From Chlorobiaceae bacterium (GTDB taxonomy: Bacteria; Bacteroidota; Chlorobiia; Chlorobiales; Chlorobiaceae): DNA of 42,600 nt. Under the pieces are notes generated by a model. That model saw only the letters and a list, made by a program, of their open reading frames with translations. It had not been told where the DNA came from and did not search any database. Shown here in pieces: positions 7,454 through 16,461 of the stretch (position 1 is the first letter of the stretch; each line of letters opens with the position of its first letter). The position numbers and the translations under genes were made by a program. The stretch covers positions 1 to 42,600 of the forward strand of contig JABDHK010000015.1 in NCBI GenBank assembly GCA_012972835.1, in the 5' to 3' direction.

Positions 7454-7603
7454 TCAATTCAACAAGTTATACTTTTTTGCAATGCGATTTGTCTTAACAA
7501 TTGTTGTTGAAGAGCAGTCCAAATACTTTGAAATCTCAATCACTAAACGATTTTTCTGAATTGTGCCGATTATTTTTTTTGTCAGCAGTTTTTCAATAAA
7601 ATA
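7454..7603 (-). pseudogene. Helix-turn-helix gene remnant
   Basis: A minus-strand frame of 49 codons without a start codon reads KKIIGTIQKNRLVIEISKYL and continues through DCSSTTIVKTNRIAKKYNLLN to a stop at 7456-7454. The pattern (Ile-Ser-Lys-Tyr-Leu, then Ser-Ser-Thr-Thr-Ile-Val) resembles a Fis-type or transposase-type helix-turn-helix. A stop codon lies directly upstream. It looks like the 3' end of a lost gene. The rest of 7218-7921 is AT-rich and holds no gene I can support. Confidence 0.35.
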
Positions 7604-7921
7604 TTATAAAGCATAATTGATTTGATAAAAACATCTTCATTTACCTCTTCAATATTATCTAAAAGTAGATATATATTATTACTCCTATTCCCAATATTTT
7701 AATATGCAAAATCCAAGAACTATCCGGCTGCAATTTCAAAATTTAATCCTTAGAGATTAAATAAATACGTGGAGAGGTGGCCTCGAAAACCGGGCATATT
7801 TTCTCGTTTAGCTGAGCCGAAGCTATGAAACGTGTCAGTGTTAATGACACAGGGAAATAGGCCATCCCTTTCAAAGGATTGCGGGAGAAGCGCTTGACGG
7901 CTTTCCGATCACAGCTCTGCA

Positions 7922-10900
7922 TCAGGGTATGAAAGGACAATTTTTATTGCCAATGTGTTTCATGAAAGTGAGAATATCTCCAGGAAGCTCATGGTAATGA
8001 AAGGCAAAGCTGGTCAAGGAGCTAATGAGCAGCATGACCAGTACAATTATTCCAATGCGAATGTTACGTTGATAGCGGGTTTCTGATTCCGGTGTCAGGG
8101 ATTTTTCGTGTACGTTAATAATCATCCATCTTTGCAAAGAGAGCCCGCCGATAGCCAGAAGAAAAAGTCCAAGACCAACGAGAATGAGTGTGGTTTTTGT
8201 GGATTCCAGCAATGAGATTGAGCCAAAAATGACTCCGAGAAGAACCAGAACCGAGGAAACCATGATGAGAAGCTGCAGCCAGTAATGCGCCAGTATCTCT
8301 TTTATGGTTTTTGGCGTCGAAAAATCGAGCATGCCGAGCAATATCCAGTTAAGTTTTTTCAGATATTCCTTGATCTTGCCAGTAAATCCCTGGCCGCTAT
8401 CAATCCTTTCGATCATGGACGACAGGATGGCGGAACTGCGTCCGACACTTCTTAAGGTGCATGATGGTTCAAGTTCACGATTGAAATCATAGGTGTCATG
8501 GAATTTTTTTACCCATAACGGTTCTTGATTTTTCTGGCCACCGGCTGGGACTTGTTTATCGCTGCTTTCAAGCAGTTTCCATACCATCTGAAGTGTTTTA
8601 TATTGTTTTTCAGCTCTCTTGCTTGAAATTTTTGTCTTTTTAAGCTCATCAATCCACTCTTCGATGGTTTCATCAAGGATCATCCGTTGTGCCTTCAGCA
8701 AGGCGGTCTGCTTCACATCCTGGTCCTCGACCTCGGGAAGCAGTGACTCAAGCAGCCGTTCAGCTGCATCAAGCCGTCCCCACATGATATCGTTTCTGCG
8801 CCAATCGCGATCAAGAAATGCCCCGAATGCCCCTAAGGTGATACCTGCAAGCTTTGGTTTTGACTTTTTCTTTTCATCCCAGAGGGAAACTGCATCGGCT
8901 GGACTGACACGGTAGATCTCAACATCAATTCCTTCTCCGTATTCACCTCCTGAAAGGAGAGGAAGGGTGGTCATATCATAGAGGGCGTAGCCATAGTCGT
9001 AAACATAGCGCATCCTTCCAGCAACTTCAGGATAGAGCTCACCCAGTTTCCTGAACGCTGCATTTACCCGATCGCTAGCCACGATCGTACCTGCACAAGC
9101 ATTCCCATTGGCCTTGTCCGCTCCACTCCCCGTATGGCCGTTCTTTATCAATTCATGAAGCAGCTCCATCAGTTCATCGACAAGTTTGCCGAAAGTAGTG
9201 GATTCGCCATGCAGTGGGCCGAACCAGTATTGCACGTCTTTGAGGGTGCCTGAAAAAATCATCTTATCGGCCTGATCATGGCCGACCATTTTCATTACTA
9301 CTTCCTGGAGCTCCCGTGCCTTATCGGCAATCGGATTTCGTGAAGCATTGGCCCTCAGAACCCCCTTCTGGTGGTACATTAAGCGGAGGGCTCCTACCGT
9401 TTCATGGTAAAATTCCGTTATTGCCGATTCGAACGCTTTACTCCAGTCGGGTCCACCTTGTTTTTCGACCATACCGAAGAGCGGTGCTATCGAGTGATCT
9501 TTGATAGACTTTTCAATGATATTTCTGATGAAGTTCAGACGTCGGATCCTGAAATTGAGGTCGAAATTTCGGAAAAAAATGTTTTCCGTCTGGACATCCC
9601 CTGTCGAGATAGTTTCTGGACGTTCGGAACAGAAGGTCCGCATCCTCCAAGCCGTGACGATCAGCTCTACAGTCTTGATGAAGTCCGGATGGCGTCCGGC
9701 GTTCATTGCCCGGACAATTATGCTGGCGATCTGTTCCGACAGATCGTTAAGGCGTGTATAGTGATAGGGATAATAGCAGCTGCCAAAGGTTTTCACCATG
9801 TCACCGAGATCCTTTGCATCGAATTGCAGGTTGTCCTCCCTGTTTTTTGCTCCAGCAGCCGAAGGAGCACCATGGCTTGAGATATCCCTCCAGAACATGG
9901 TGACTGCTTCGTCGTGCTCTACCTTTTCGATCTCGCCGGATGCAGAAATCGAAGTGAAAAACACTTCAGTTCTTGCAGGTATTTCGTCAGAAAGGTACCT
10001 CTCCTTGATCTTTTTCTCTTGATACTCGCCGAAGTGAGCCCGAATGATTTTTTTCAGCTTAACGATATTCTGCTCCTCGAGCTGCTGCATGATCTCTGTG
10101 ACCTTTTCAATCCATCCATTGCGCTGCTTGAGTGCGTCGATCTCTTCACGTATCGTTTCGTAACGGGGAAGCGAAACACCTGCAAGAGCTGAATTGTTGA
10201 TAAACGAAATTTCCGCCATGGAATCCCTCTTTTCCACACTTTCGGGGGAGGGATCGATAAAGAGTAGTTTCCTGGAAATTGGACAATCGGCTTCGCGGGC
10301 ATGTATGGCCCGGATGGCATGTCCGAATGGACGGTTATCCAGATAGCCGCCATCGGCGAACTCTCTTTTTTCGAGTGGAATACCTCCATCCGAAGTATCA
10401 TAAAGGCTGAAAAACAGCTCTTCCCATTTCTTGAGTTGTTGTTTGTCTATACCATTTTCATGAAATGCTTTATCACTTCCTTCTCCTGTGATGTTTTCGA
10501 TAGTGACTGGCTCGAAAACTATCGGAAATGAAGAGGTGCATCGTGAGGCAAATGCAAGTATCTTGTCATATTGGGCAGTAAAATGGTTGAGTGTCTCGTT
10601 GCTGCAGAAATTTTGCTGACGAAACAAAAAGGGGAAAACATGCTTGTGCATACGCTCATTGGCAACACCGTCACTGAGAAGAATCGGTCGTTGCAGGCCA
10701 CGGAGATCAGTTGCCGTGACAAACAGGTCCATCGATTCGACGTGCGACTTGCCTGCATTGGCTGATTTTTTCATCTCCTCATCCATATCCCGGAATGCAT
10801 CGAGCAGTTTACCGTACATACGCTGGCTATTGAATGCGGAAGTTTTCGGCTCTTTAGATGGATATTTTACAGGTTCGGACTCACGATCGTTCAGCAAGGT

Positions 10901-11275
10901 CTTGACATCGCCTTCATTTAACCAGACACGTTCGAGTGTTTTCAGGTTCTCAAGGCCACAGACAAGCCCTTTGGCGAGACAAACACCGTTGATGCCTCCT
11001 GCGGAAGTTCCGGAAATGATATCAACAACGAACTTATGCTTGAATGCTCCCTTGTTTTTTGTCGACAGATAAGCTGCGATTTCCTTATAAACCGATGCGG
11101 TACCTGTCAGCGTGTTGCGCCCATTTTCCGCATCCGAGGTTGAGCGTACCATGTTTAGCAGCTCCTGGGCAATGCCATTCATATAAATGGCCAGCGAAAT
11201 GCCGCCATACATGACAACGGCAAAGCGTGTTTCCTGGGTTATTTTTCCAGGTTGCGACGTTACTGGAGCATTCAT
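7922..11275 (-). CDS. Patatin-like phospholipase with C-terminal membrane segments (DUF3376 type)
   Basis: This 1,117-residue protein has an N-terminal patatin catalytic domain (about residues 15-340). The oxyanion-type segment GGISLAIYMNG lies near residue 24, the nucleophile elbow G-T-S-A-G has Ser91, and D-G-G in FADGGYLDNRPFGHAI near residue 307 supplies the catalytic Asp of the Ser-Asp dyad. Patatins hydrolyse acyl ester bonds of phospholipids. A long helical region of unknown function follows, matching the large patatin-related/DUF3376 architecture. Three hydrophobic stretches near residues 998-1020, 1027-1047 and 1075-1095 probably anchor it in the inner membrane. GAGGAA lies just upstream of the ATG as a ribosome binding site. 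The ATG overlaps the stop of a small upstream ORF (ATGA), suggesting translational coupling. Whether it is a housekeeping lipase or a defence/effector lipase is unknown. Confidence 0.85.
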   Translation of the reverse strand: MNAPVTSQPGKITQETRFAVVMYGGISLAIYMNGIAQELLNMVRSTSDAENGRNTLTGTASVYKEIAAYLSTKNKGAFKHKFVVDIISGTSAGGINGVCLAKGLVCGLENLKTLERVWLNEGDVKTLLNDRESEPVKYPSKEPKTSAFNSQRMYGKLLDAFRDMDEEMKKSANAGKSHVESMDLFVTATDLRGLQRPILLSDGVANERMHKHVFPFLFRQQNFCSNETLNHFTAQYDKILAFASRCTSSFPIVFEPVTIENITGEGSDKAFHENGIDKQQLKKWEELFFSLYDTSDGGIPLEKREFADGGYLDNRPFGHAIRAIHAREADCPISRKLLFIDPSPESVEKRDSMAEISFINNSALAGVSLPRYETIREEIDALKQRNGWIEKVTEIMQQLEEQNIVKLKKIIRAHFGEYQEKKIKERYLSDEIPARTEVFFTSISASGEIEKVEHDEAVTMFWRDISSHGAPSAAGAKNREDNLQFDAKDLGDMVKTFGSCYYPYHYTRLNDLSEQIASIIVRAMNAGRHPDFIKTVELIVTAWRMRTFCSERPETISTGDVQTENIFFRNFDLNFRIRRLNFIRNIIEKSIKDHSIAPLFGMVEKQGGPDWSKAFESAITEFYHETVGALRLMYHQKGVLRANASRNPIADKARELQEVVMKMVGHDQADKMIFSGTLKDVQYWFGPLHGESTTFGKLVDELMELLHELIKNGHTGSGADKANGNACAGTIVASDRVNAAFRKLGELYPEVAGRMRYVYDYGYALYDMTTLPLLSGGEYGEGIDVEIYRVSPADAVSLWDEKKKSKPKLAGITLGAFGAFLDRDWRRNDIMWGRLDAAERLLESLLPEVEDQDVKQTALLKAQRMILDETIEEWIDELKKTKISSKRAEKQYKTLQMVWKLLESSDKQVPAGGQKNQEPLWVKKFHDTYDFNRELEPSCTLRSVGRSSAILSSMIERIDSGQGFTGKIKEYLKKLNWILLGMLDFSTPKTIKEILAHYWLQLLIMVSSVLVLLGVIFGSISLLESTKTTLILVGLGLFLLAIGGLSLQRWMIINVHEKSLTPESETRYQRNIRIGIIVLVMLLISSLTSFAFHYHELPGDILTFMKHIGNKNCPFIP

Positions 11276-11433
11276 GATAATTCCTCAGTTTTATAGGACA
11301 AGTAAGGTTTAGCTTCTTTCATACTTTCTTGGTACAGTTTTCGGGCACACGTCACCTTGCCGGGGATGAAGTGTTCCGGAATTACCGCATGAATACATTG
11401 GAGCAGGACAAATACTGTGCCATGGGTAATCAT
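11272..11433 (-). CDS. 53-residue hypothetical protein overlapping the patatin gene start
   Basis: This short frame begins at the ATG at 11433, two codons after an in-frame stop, and ends in TGA that shares ATGA with the start codon of the patatin-like gene. The product begins MITHGTVFVLLQCIHAVIPE and ends in a charged tail with KLYQESMKEAKPYL and KTEELS. The tail has normal protein character and its last codons contain the patatin gene's ribosome binding site. The overlap is the main evidence for a real, translationally coupled gene. No good Shine-Dalgarno precedes its own ATG, and it may be the remnant of a longer gene. Family not recognised. Confidence 0.35.
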   Translation of the reverse strand: MITHGTVFVLLQCIHAVIPEHFIPGKVTCARKLYQESMKEAKPYLSYKTEELS

Positions 11434-11786
11434 TACTTATGAAATAACTGGGTATCGAAATGACTGCTCTTATGCCCTCTTTTCATTCAGCGAAAGGGAG
11501 TATCTTTTGCATTAAAAACATAAGAACGTTTAATTGCGTATCATTTGAATCAATTACTTGTAATTTAAATAAAAAAAAATAAAAACTATTTTTTTACGCA
11601 TTCGCAACAAAATTTGTCCGGTTGAATGCTGAGGGCCAAGGCCCGCTTTGATTCCGGAAAGTTTTGAAATCATAGTTGTTTCATTGAAACTTGAGAGATC
11701 CTGCTAACCATATTTGATTTTGGGCATTTATCCCTTTTCGTTAAGTTTGATAGATATTTCCTTGGTTCAACGATGTTCCTAAATAA
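11434..11786. promoter_or_regulatory. Divergent intergenic region between the patatin and SDR genes
   Basis: No gene is visible. The region is A+T-rich, with a long A/T stretch at about 11552-11595, and must hold the promoters of the minus-strand patatin gene and the plus-strand SDR gene. I cannot assign individual promoter boxes. Confidence 0.4.
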
Positions 11787-11804
11787 TTGGAGGGGTTACC
11801 GGAT

Positions 11805-12548
11805 ATGAAAGGCAAAATTGCATTGGTCACGGGCGCAAGCCGTGGAATAGGAAGGGCTACGGCCAAACTTCTCGCCGCTGAAGGCGCAGCTGTCGCGGTG
11901 AACTATTTTCAGAGCGAAAGCGCGGCGATCGCTGTCGTCGAGGAAATCATGAAAGCAGGCGGCAGGGCGCATGCCGTCAGGGCGGATGTCCGTGACGAGG
12001 AGCAGGTACGTTTGATGGTCGGGGAGGTGGAAAAAAGCCTCGGCCCGATTGACCTTCTGATAAGCAATGCTTCGATCGGGTTTCCGGTAAAACCTTTCAC
12101 ACAATTCTCCTGGAATGAATTTGAAGCGAAGCTTTGCGGGGAGCTCAAGTCGACATTTTTCTGCTGCCAGGCTGTGCTGCCAAGGATGATCGAGAGGAGG
12201 TCGGGAAGCATCATCGCCATTTCAAGCACCCTTTCGCGTCACTCATCGCCGGGTTTTATTGCTCACTCAACTGCGAAATCGGGTCTTGACGCTTTCGTCC
12301 GTTCTCTTGCAGAGGAGGTTGGCCCCTTCGGCATACGCGTCAACGTGGTAGCGCCCGGCCTAACGTTGACCGACGCTACGGCCTGGTTGCCCGAGGAACA
12401 GAAAGCAATGATGGCGGACATGACCCCCCTGAAGCGGGTTGCCCTCCCGGAAGACATAGCTGGTGCGGTGCTTGCCGTGGCATCCCACCACAGCCGGTTC
12501 GTGACGGGATGCTATCTCCCGGTTTCGGGCGGGATGCTAATGTTGTAA
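11805..12548 (+). CDS. SDR-family oxidoreductase with His in place of the catalytic Tyr
   Basis: This 247-residue classical short-chain dehydrogenase/reductase starts at the ATG at 11805, 9 bases after GGAGGGG at 11789-11795; the in-frame TTG at 11787 is less likely. The Rossmann NAD(P) motif is TGASRGIG, the D-V segment RADVRDE follows strand 4, and the N-A-S of LISNASIG replaces the usual NNAG. Ser141 (in AISSTLS) is the catalytic serine, and the active-site motif reads H-S-T-A-K: His154 stands where YxxxK enzymes have Tyr, and Lys158 is kept. The C-terminal PG motif (VVAPGLTLTDAT) and GCYLPVSGG are normal. It resembles 3-oxoacyl-ACP-reductase-like SDRs. The Tyr-to-His change may abolish or alter reductase activity. 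Substrate unknown. A hairpin follows the stop. Confidence 0.85.
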   Translation: MKGKIALVTGASRGIGRATAKLLAAEGAAVAVNYFQSESAAIAVVEEIMKAGGRAHAVRADVRDEEQVRLMVGEVEKSLGPIDLLISNASIGFPVKPFTQFSWNEFEAKLCGELKSTFFCCQAVLPRMIERRSGSIIAISSTLSRHSSPGFIAHSTAKSGLDAFVRSLAEEVGPFGIRVNVVAPGLTLTDATAWLPEEQKAMMADMTPLKRVALPEDIAGAVLAVASHHSRFVTGCYLPVSGGMLML

Positions 12549-12576
12549 GTTGCAGGGAATCGAGTTGGGGCGGAGA

Positions 12577-12603
12577 GCGGTGCCAGTGTTTGTCTGGCAC
12601 CGC
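12577..12603. terminator. Hairpin between convergent genes
   Basis: GCGGTGCCAG (12577-12586) and CTGGCACCGC (12594-12603) form a perfect 10-bp stem with a 7-base loop. It lies 29 bases after the SDR stop and 75 bases beyond the stop of the convergent hydrolase gene. No T-run follows on either strand, so it may act as a weak bidirectional terminator or only protect mRNA ends. Confidence 0.45.
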
Positions 12604-12677
12604 AGAAAACCGTAAATGAGTTGGGGTTTTCAGTGGCAGGTTATCAACCTTAAATTCACCTCTTAACTCTCTGCCTG

Positions 12678-13889
12678 CTACACGTGATAAACGTATTGCC
12701 CGCCACTGAATGGAACAAGGTTGATGGATGTTTTATCCGGTTGTTGGTTATTGAGCCACTTCAGAAAATCGCTACCCAACCATTCTGCGCGTGTGCCTGC
12801 TAATCCTGATTTGAAGGGATACATGTCAATAAAGCGTTTGAAAAGCTGTGCGGTAAAGTCTGTCTCATTACCAACTGGTGTGTATTTTTCCGTATTCGGA
12901 CAGCGTTTGCACTGCGAGCTGCTGTCGGCCATAGAGCACAGTGGGTTGGGAGCTGTCAGGTATCCACAATGGCTGCCTTTTTCAACATTGGCGACAGTCG
13001 CCCACGAACTACTACCAGCAGGAGCCATCTGACTGTACTCAGTGGGAAGAACCGCTGAATCGCACGACCATGCCGGTGGCTGCGATGTATCAAGGCAGGC
13101 ACAATCGCATTGACCGACTATCATCAGGTTCGGTATCGATATGGTCGCAAGTTTTTGCCGGTAGGGTTCCATGCCGCCAAAAAGCGGATTTTTCATATCT
13201 ACGGGCGAGAGCTGAACCAGACCGACTGGATTAGCCCGGCTCTCCTTTCCCCAGTTCGACAGCTTCTCGGTAACTCTTGGGAAGATAATTCTGTCGTAGA
13301 CAATGGGGTCAAACCTCATTTTTGTTGTTTTTCCGATCTCATTAAGATTGTCAAATCCTGTCGCGGCGACCTGAGCATGCGCACCTCCGACAGAGTGGCC
13401 GGCAAAAATGACATTGTTGGAGTTCATGAACTGAAATTGCTTTGAGCGGCTTGCATTGTAAAATGTGCTGGTTGCGCCAAAACAGATAAGATAAGAGGCG
13501 GCCAAGTAGGCTTCCTGTCCAACCCTGGGATTCCCGCCAAAATCAGTCGTGGGAGTAAATTCGTTTTGCTTGTGCGTCGAGGTCACGAAAGCCATTGCCC
13601 AGTTTTTTTCTACAATGGCAGAGGTGTAATTGTAGTAATATGAGGGGTAGTTGGCAAAGAGCGGAGGCTGCTCGTTGCTGAACATGCCTGCAAGCAGTCG
13701 TTTCGGAAGATAGAGAAAATCGGGACCAATCATAAATCCGTGACTGAACATAACCAAGCCATTCGCTTTACGATCTTTTGGATAATAGATATCTATGGCT
13801 ATTTCCGTGAAATTCAGATCTTCAGGAGTGTACTGCATCCAGAAATACACCCTTTTGAAACAGTAGTCATTAATGATGATAGGTTCCAT
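12678..13889 (-). CDS. Alpha/beta-hydrolase (lipase/esterase-like)
   Basis: This 403-residue protein has the alpha/beta-hydrolase order of motifs. The strand with the oxyanion-type H-G is VMFSHGFMIGPDF near residue 50. The nucleophile elbow G-H-S-V-G-G has Ser166, a candidate acid Asp lies in the segment SIPNLMIVGQCDCACLD, and the catalytic His is probably in EKGSHCGYL. It resembles chlorophyllase/PAF-acetylhydrolase-like esterases. The C-terminal half is rich in Cys (CDCAC, CSMADSSSQCKRC), suggesting disulfides or metal binding, yet there is no signal peptide at the chosen start. Natural substrate unknown. It faces away from the radical SAM gene across a 188-base shared upstream region and converges on the SDR gene. 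Confidence 0.75.
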   Translation of the reverse strand: MEPIIINDYCFKRVYFWMQYTPEDLNFTEIAIDIYYPKDRKANGLVMFSHGFMIGPDFLYLPKRLLAGMFSNEQPPLFANYPSYYYNYTSAIVEKNWAMAFVTSTHKQNEFTPTTDFGGNPRVGQEAYLAASYLICFGATSTFYNASRSKQFQFMNSNNVIFAGHSVGGAHAQVAATGFDNLNEIGKTTKMRFDPIVYDRIIFPRVTEKLSNWGKESRANPVGLVQLSPVDMKNPLFGGMEPYRQKLATISIPNLMIVGQCDCACLDTSQPPAWSCDSAVLPTEYSQMAPAGSSSWATVANVEKGSHCGYLTAPNPLCSMADSSSQCKRCPNTEKYTPVGNETDFTAQLFKRFIDMYPFKSGLAGTRAEWLGSDFLKWLNNQQPDKTSINLVPFSGGQYVYHV

Positions 13890-14077
13890 GATAGAGTAAA
13901 TTATTTATTGATAAAAACCATTACGTTTGGAACAACAATAAATATACTGCACAATACAATAATTACATATAATATACAGATTCGACTTGCAACAATACAA
14001 TAGATACCCTGAAAAGCTCAATTAACCGAGGTTCCCTTAGGTTTGTTTACGTTCATTCAGTTTAATGCATCCTTTTT
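13890..14077. promoter_or_regulatory. Divergent promoter region with an 11-bp direct repeat
   Basis: This AT-rich region separates the hydrolase and radical SAM genes and must promote both. ACAATACAATA occurs twice, at 13951-13961 and 13992-14002, 41 bases apart, about four helical turns. Such a spacing would suit cooperative repressor binding, but no known operator is recognised. Confidence 0.3.
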
Positions 14078-15892
14078 ATGGCATATTTCAAACATATTTG
14101 TTTTGTCGAGGCTCCGCAAGCTATTCTCACTCCTTTTCCTCGATATGTTACCGACTGTCTTGGTATTCTCTACCTTGCTGCAGCGGTAGAGGATATTGCT
14201 GAAAGCCTTGTTATTCCAGATAACTATTACAATGATCGTTTGTTCGAGAGCTTTCGCATGCTTCTGAAAAAACGACGGTGTGATCTTGTTGCAATTTCTT
14301 CCATGACCGGAGGATTCAACAATGCAAAGAGAGTTGCTGAAATTGCTAAACGTCATGGGGCATTTGTTGTTCTTGGGGGATTTCATCCGACTGCTCTTCC
14401 CGATGAAGTGCTAAAACTTGAATGTGTTGATCTTGTTGTGCTTGGCGAGGGGGAAGCAACGTTTCGGGAACTTGTCCTGAAGGGGCCATCTCGTGAAGTT
14501 CGTGGAATTGCGTGGAAAGAAAATAACACTATTGTTTATACCGGAGAGAGGCCTCTTATAGAAGATATCGATTCCATTGCATTTCCTTTAAGAGGTCTGA
14601 GGCCCGTACGATATGGAGAAAAAGGGGATGATTACTCCATTGATACCATTTATACATCACGCGGGTGTCCCTGGTCGTGTTCGTTTTGCGCAAACAGCCG
14701 TATGCATCAACACTGGAGGAGTAGAAGCCCTGAAAACGTGGTTGAGGAAATAGCTCTTCTGCACAATCCGAAAAAGAAAAAACTTCTCAAAATTTGGGAT
14801 GCCAATTTTTTGACCAATATCAAACGGGTTGAAACCATTTGTGACTTGATGATTGAACGGGGACTTACGAATTTCAAAATTATGATGGAAACAAGGGTTA
14901 AAGATGTCGTCAGGGCAGAGCGAATCCTTGGAAAACTCAAAAAAATCGGCCTGAAAACAGTAGGTCTTGGCATTGAAAGCCCCAATCCCCGGACACTTGA
15001 GCTGATGAACAAAGGCAATGCCATGGGCGATGTGTCCCGTGCAATTACCCTGATGGGTCAACATGCAATTGATCCTGAAGGATATTTTATCATTGGGCAT
15101 CATTCGGAAAGCATGAAAGAGACAATGGCATATCCTGAATTTGCAAAGGCATTAGGCTTGCCCCTGGCTCTTTTCATGGTAATAACGCCTTATCCGGGCA
15201 CAAAAATTTTCGATGAGTACCGGCATGATGGCAACATTACCTCTTTCAACTGGGATCTCTACAATAATTTTTCTCCTGTTATTAAAACCGAGCAAATGGA
15301 TCCTGCAGCGCTCGTCAAGATGATGGCCTACTGCACTGTGGCATTTTGCAGCTACCAGTCAATGCTGAAAAAAGAAAATGAGCGGGGGGTGCTTATTTCT
15401 TTTCTTTACGAGATTTTTCAGACAGTATTTCTCATGCGGGTTAATATGAGTCTTGGCGAAAAAGAGATCAGTGATATGGTTTTTGATGCTTATCTCACCT
15501 ACCTTGGCACAAATCCTGTAATAGATTGCAAAATTGCGAACTCTGCCATACAACGTCAACGAACAATTGTTGTTCGTCTTCAGCATTCACCATCACGGGC
15601 GATAGATTGTGTCATTGAACCGCAAGGTGACAGGCGAACACTCTCCATGGTCACGCGGGTTGATGGAAAACCTTTCAAAGGCCCGATCATACGACTGGAA
15701 GAATTAGTTGCTGCTGTTTGTACGGTATCGATGGATACCCTGATGCATTTACTTTGCCGAGTGGAGCTTTTCAGTAACAATCCTGTGAGAGTGGCTGATC
15801 AGCTTTTTTCTCTTTTTGGCGACAGGGATGTGCGCAATTTGGGGCGAAAACTGGTGACATTGTATATACATTGCCTCCAAGGAAAAGGTTAA
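14078..15892 (+). CDS. B12-binding-domain radical SAM protein
   Basis: This 604-residue class B radical SAM enzyme has an N-terminal cobalamin-binding Rossmann-like domain (about residues 1-150, with [11 protein letters not shown] and [14 protein letters not shown]). The radical SAM core follows: [15 protein letters not shown] has CxxxCxxC with Cys197, Cys201 and Cys204 binding the [4Fe-4S] cluster that cleaves S-adenosylmethionine. The [18 protein letters not shown] segment is the usual beta-strand 6 region. About 180 C-terminal residues are of unrecognised type. The class includes methyltransferases and cyclases such as BchE-type enzymes and hopanoid or bacteriochlorophyll C-methylases, and green sulfur bacteria carry several paralogues. 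Nothing here fixes the substrate. The neighbouring hydrolase, transcribed divergently, may be functionally linked. No clear Shine-Dalgarno precedes the ATG. Confidence 0.85.
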   Translation: MAYFKHICFVEAPQAILTPFPRYVTDCLGILYLAAAVEDIAESLVIPDNYYNDRLFESFRMLLKKRRCDLVAISSMTGGFNNAKRVAEIAKRHGAFVVLGGFHPTALPDEVLKLECVDLVVLGEGEATFRELVLKGPSREVRGIAWKENNTIVYTGERPLIEDIDSIAFPLRGLRPVRYGEKGDDYSIDTIYTSRGCPWSCSFCANSRMHQHWRSRSPENVVEEIALLHNPKKKKLLKIWDANFLTNIKRVETICDLMIERGLTNFKIMMETRVKDVVRAERILGKLKKIGLKTVGLGIESPNPRTLELMNKGNAMGDVSRAITLMGQHAIDPEGYFIIGHHSESMKETMAYPEFAKALGLPLALFMVITPYPGTKIFDEYRHDGNITSFNWDLYNNFSPVIKTEQMDPAALVKMMAYCTVAFCSYQSMLKKENERGVLISFLYEIFQTVFLMRVNMSLGEKEISDMVFDAYLTYLGTNPVIDCKIANSAIQRQRTIVVRLQHSPSRAIDCVIEPQGDRRTLSMVTRVDGKPFKGPIIRLEELVAAVCTVSMDTLMHLLCRVELFSNNPVRVADQLFSLFGDRDVRNLGRKLVTLYIHCLQGKG

Positions 15893-15925
15893 ATTATAAA
15901 TTTAATTGGTATTACCAACCAGTCA

Positions 15926-15956
15926 AGTGGTAGGGAGATTTTCTTGAGGAGCTGTT
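15926..15956 (-). repeat. 31-bp dispersed repeat, copy 2
   Basis: This is the partner of 5629-5659 (27 of 31 bases equal). On the minus strand it can be read QLLKKISLPLDWLV, similar to QLLKKIMLPLNWAE at copy 1. It lies in the otherwise gene-free stretch 15893-16117, which also has a weak T-tailed hairpin (about 16073-16104) just before the next gene. Confidence 0.5.
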
Positions 15957-16117
15957 GAAGCGTTAAGCCAACTTCAATGTTGTTGTGTTTTATTCCCGCA
16001 GAGGGATGACATGGTTGTGTTATATTATTGTATAAAAGTATTGCGCACGTTATTAATGTCTGGTCTTGTCTTGGGGCGCAATCTCAGGACTGGGCTTTTT
16101 TTATTTGGAGGTTGAAT

Positions 16118-16339
16118 ATGGGTAAACAGAAGGTCAACGCACGGTTTGAAAAATCTGACGATAATGAAGGCTGGTACATCAAGATCATGAATCCTGAGGG
16201 AGAGATCATTGATGATTCCCGGAAGGCCGGGTTCCCTATCGATGTTGAGTCGTTTGGTGAAGATGATCCTGAGGATATTTACGATGCGCTTCGAGAAGAG
16301 TATCCGGATGCAATAATCAATATCAACGGAGTCGCATGA
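16118..16339 (+). CDS. Small acidic hypothetical protein
   Basis: This 73-residue protein starts at the ATG at 16118, which has an excellent ribosome binding site (TTGGAGG at 16105-16111). The longer frame from 16028 has no such site and its extra residues look non-coding. The product begins MGKQKVNARFEKSDDNEGWY and is strongly acidic in its second half (ESFGEDDPEDIYDALREEYPDA). There is no signal peptide or membrane segment. It is convergent with the Tc toxin operon and has no operon partner. Function unknown; DNA mimicry or an inhibitor role would be pure speculation from charge alone. Confidence 0.65.
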   Translation: MGKQKVNARFEKSDDNEGWYIKIMNPEGEIIDDSRKAGFPIDVESFGEDDPEDIYDALREEYPDAIININGVA

Positions 16340-16388
16340 TAGATTGGAAGTCCAAGAATTACGAGTGAAGAGCCGTTAAAAATCCTGT

Positions 16389-16446
16389 ATGACCCCCTCC
16401 TAAAAACCTGGATGATGCTGAAGCAGAGTTTTCTGGAAGGGGTCAT
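16389..16446 (-). terminator. Possible terminator of the Tc toxin operon
   Basis: ATGACCCC (16389-16396) and GGGGTCAT (16439-16446) form an 8-bp inverted repeat around a 42-base loop, 15 bases after the last stop codon of the toxin operon. On the minus strand ATTTTT follows a few bases later. The long loop makes it a weak candidate. Confidence 0.3.
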
Positions 16447-16461
16447 GGTAAGGGTGGATGA

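Noticed and set aside
7743..7940. 65-codon minus-strand ORF downstream of the patatin gene
   Set aside because: It overlaps the 3' end of the patatin gene, has no ribosome binding site and no recognisable pattern.
14078..15892. Assigning the radical SAM gene as bchE, bchQ or bchR
   Set aside because: The domain order fits, but no diagnostic residues or pigment-synthesis neighbours support a specific symbol.
16028..16117. Upstream extension of the small acidic protein to 16028
   Set aside because: The extra residues cross a T-rich hairpin and the strong GGAGG site clearly serves the ATG at 16118.
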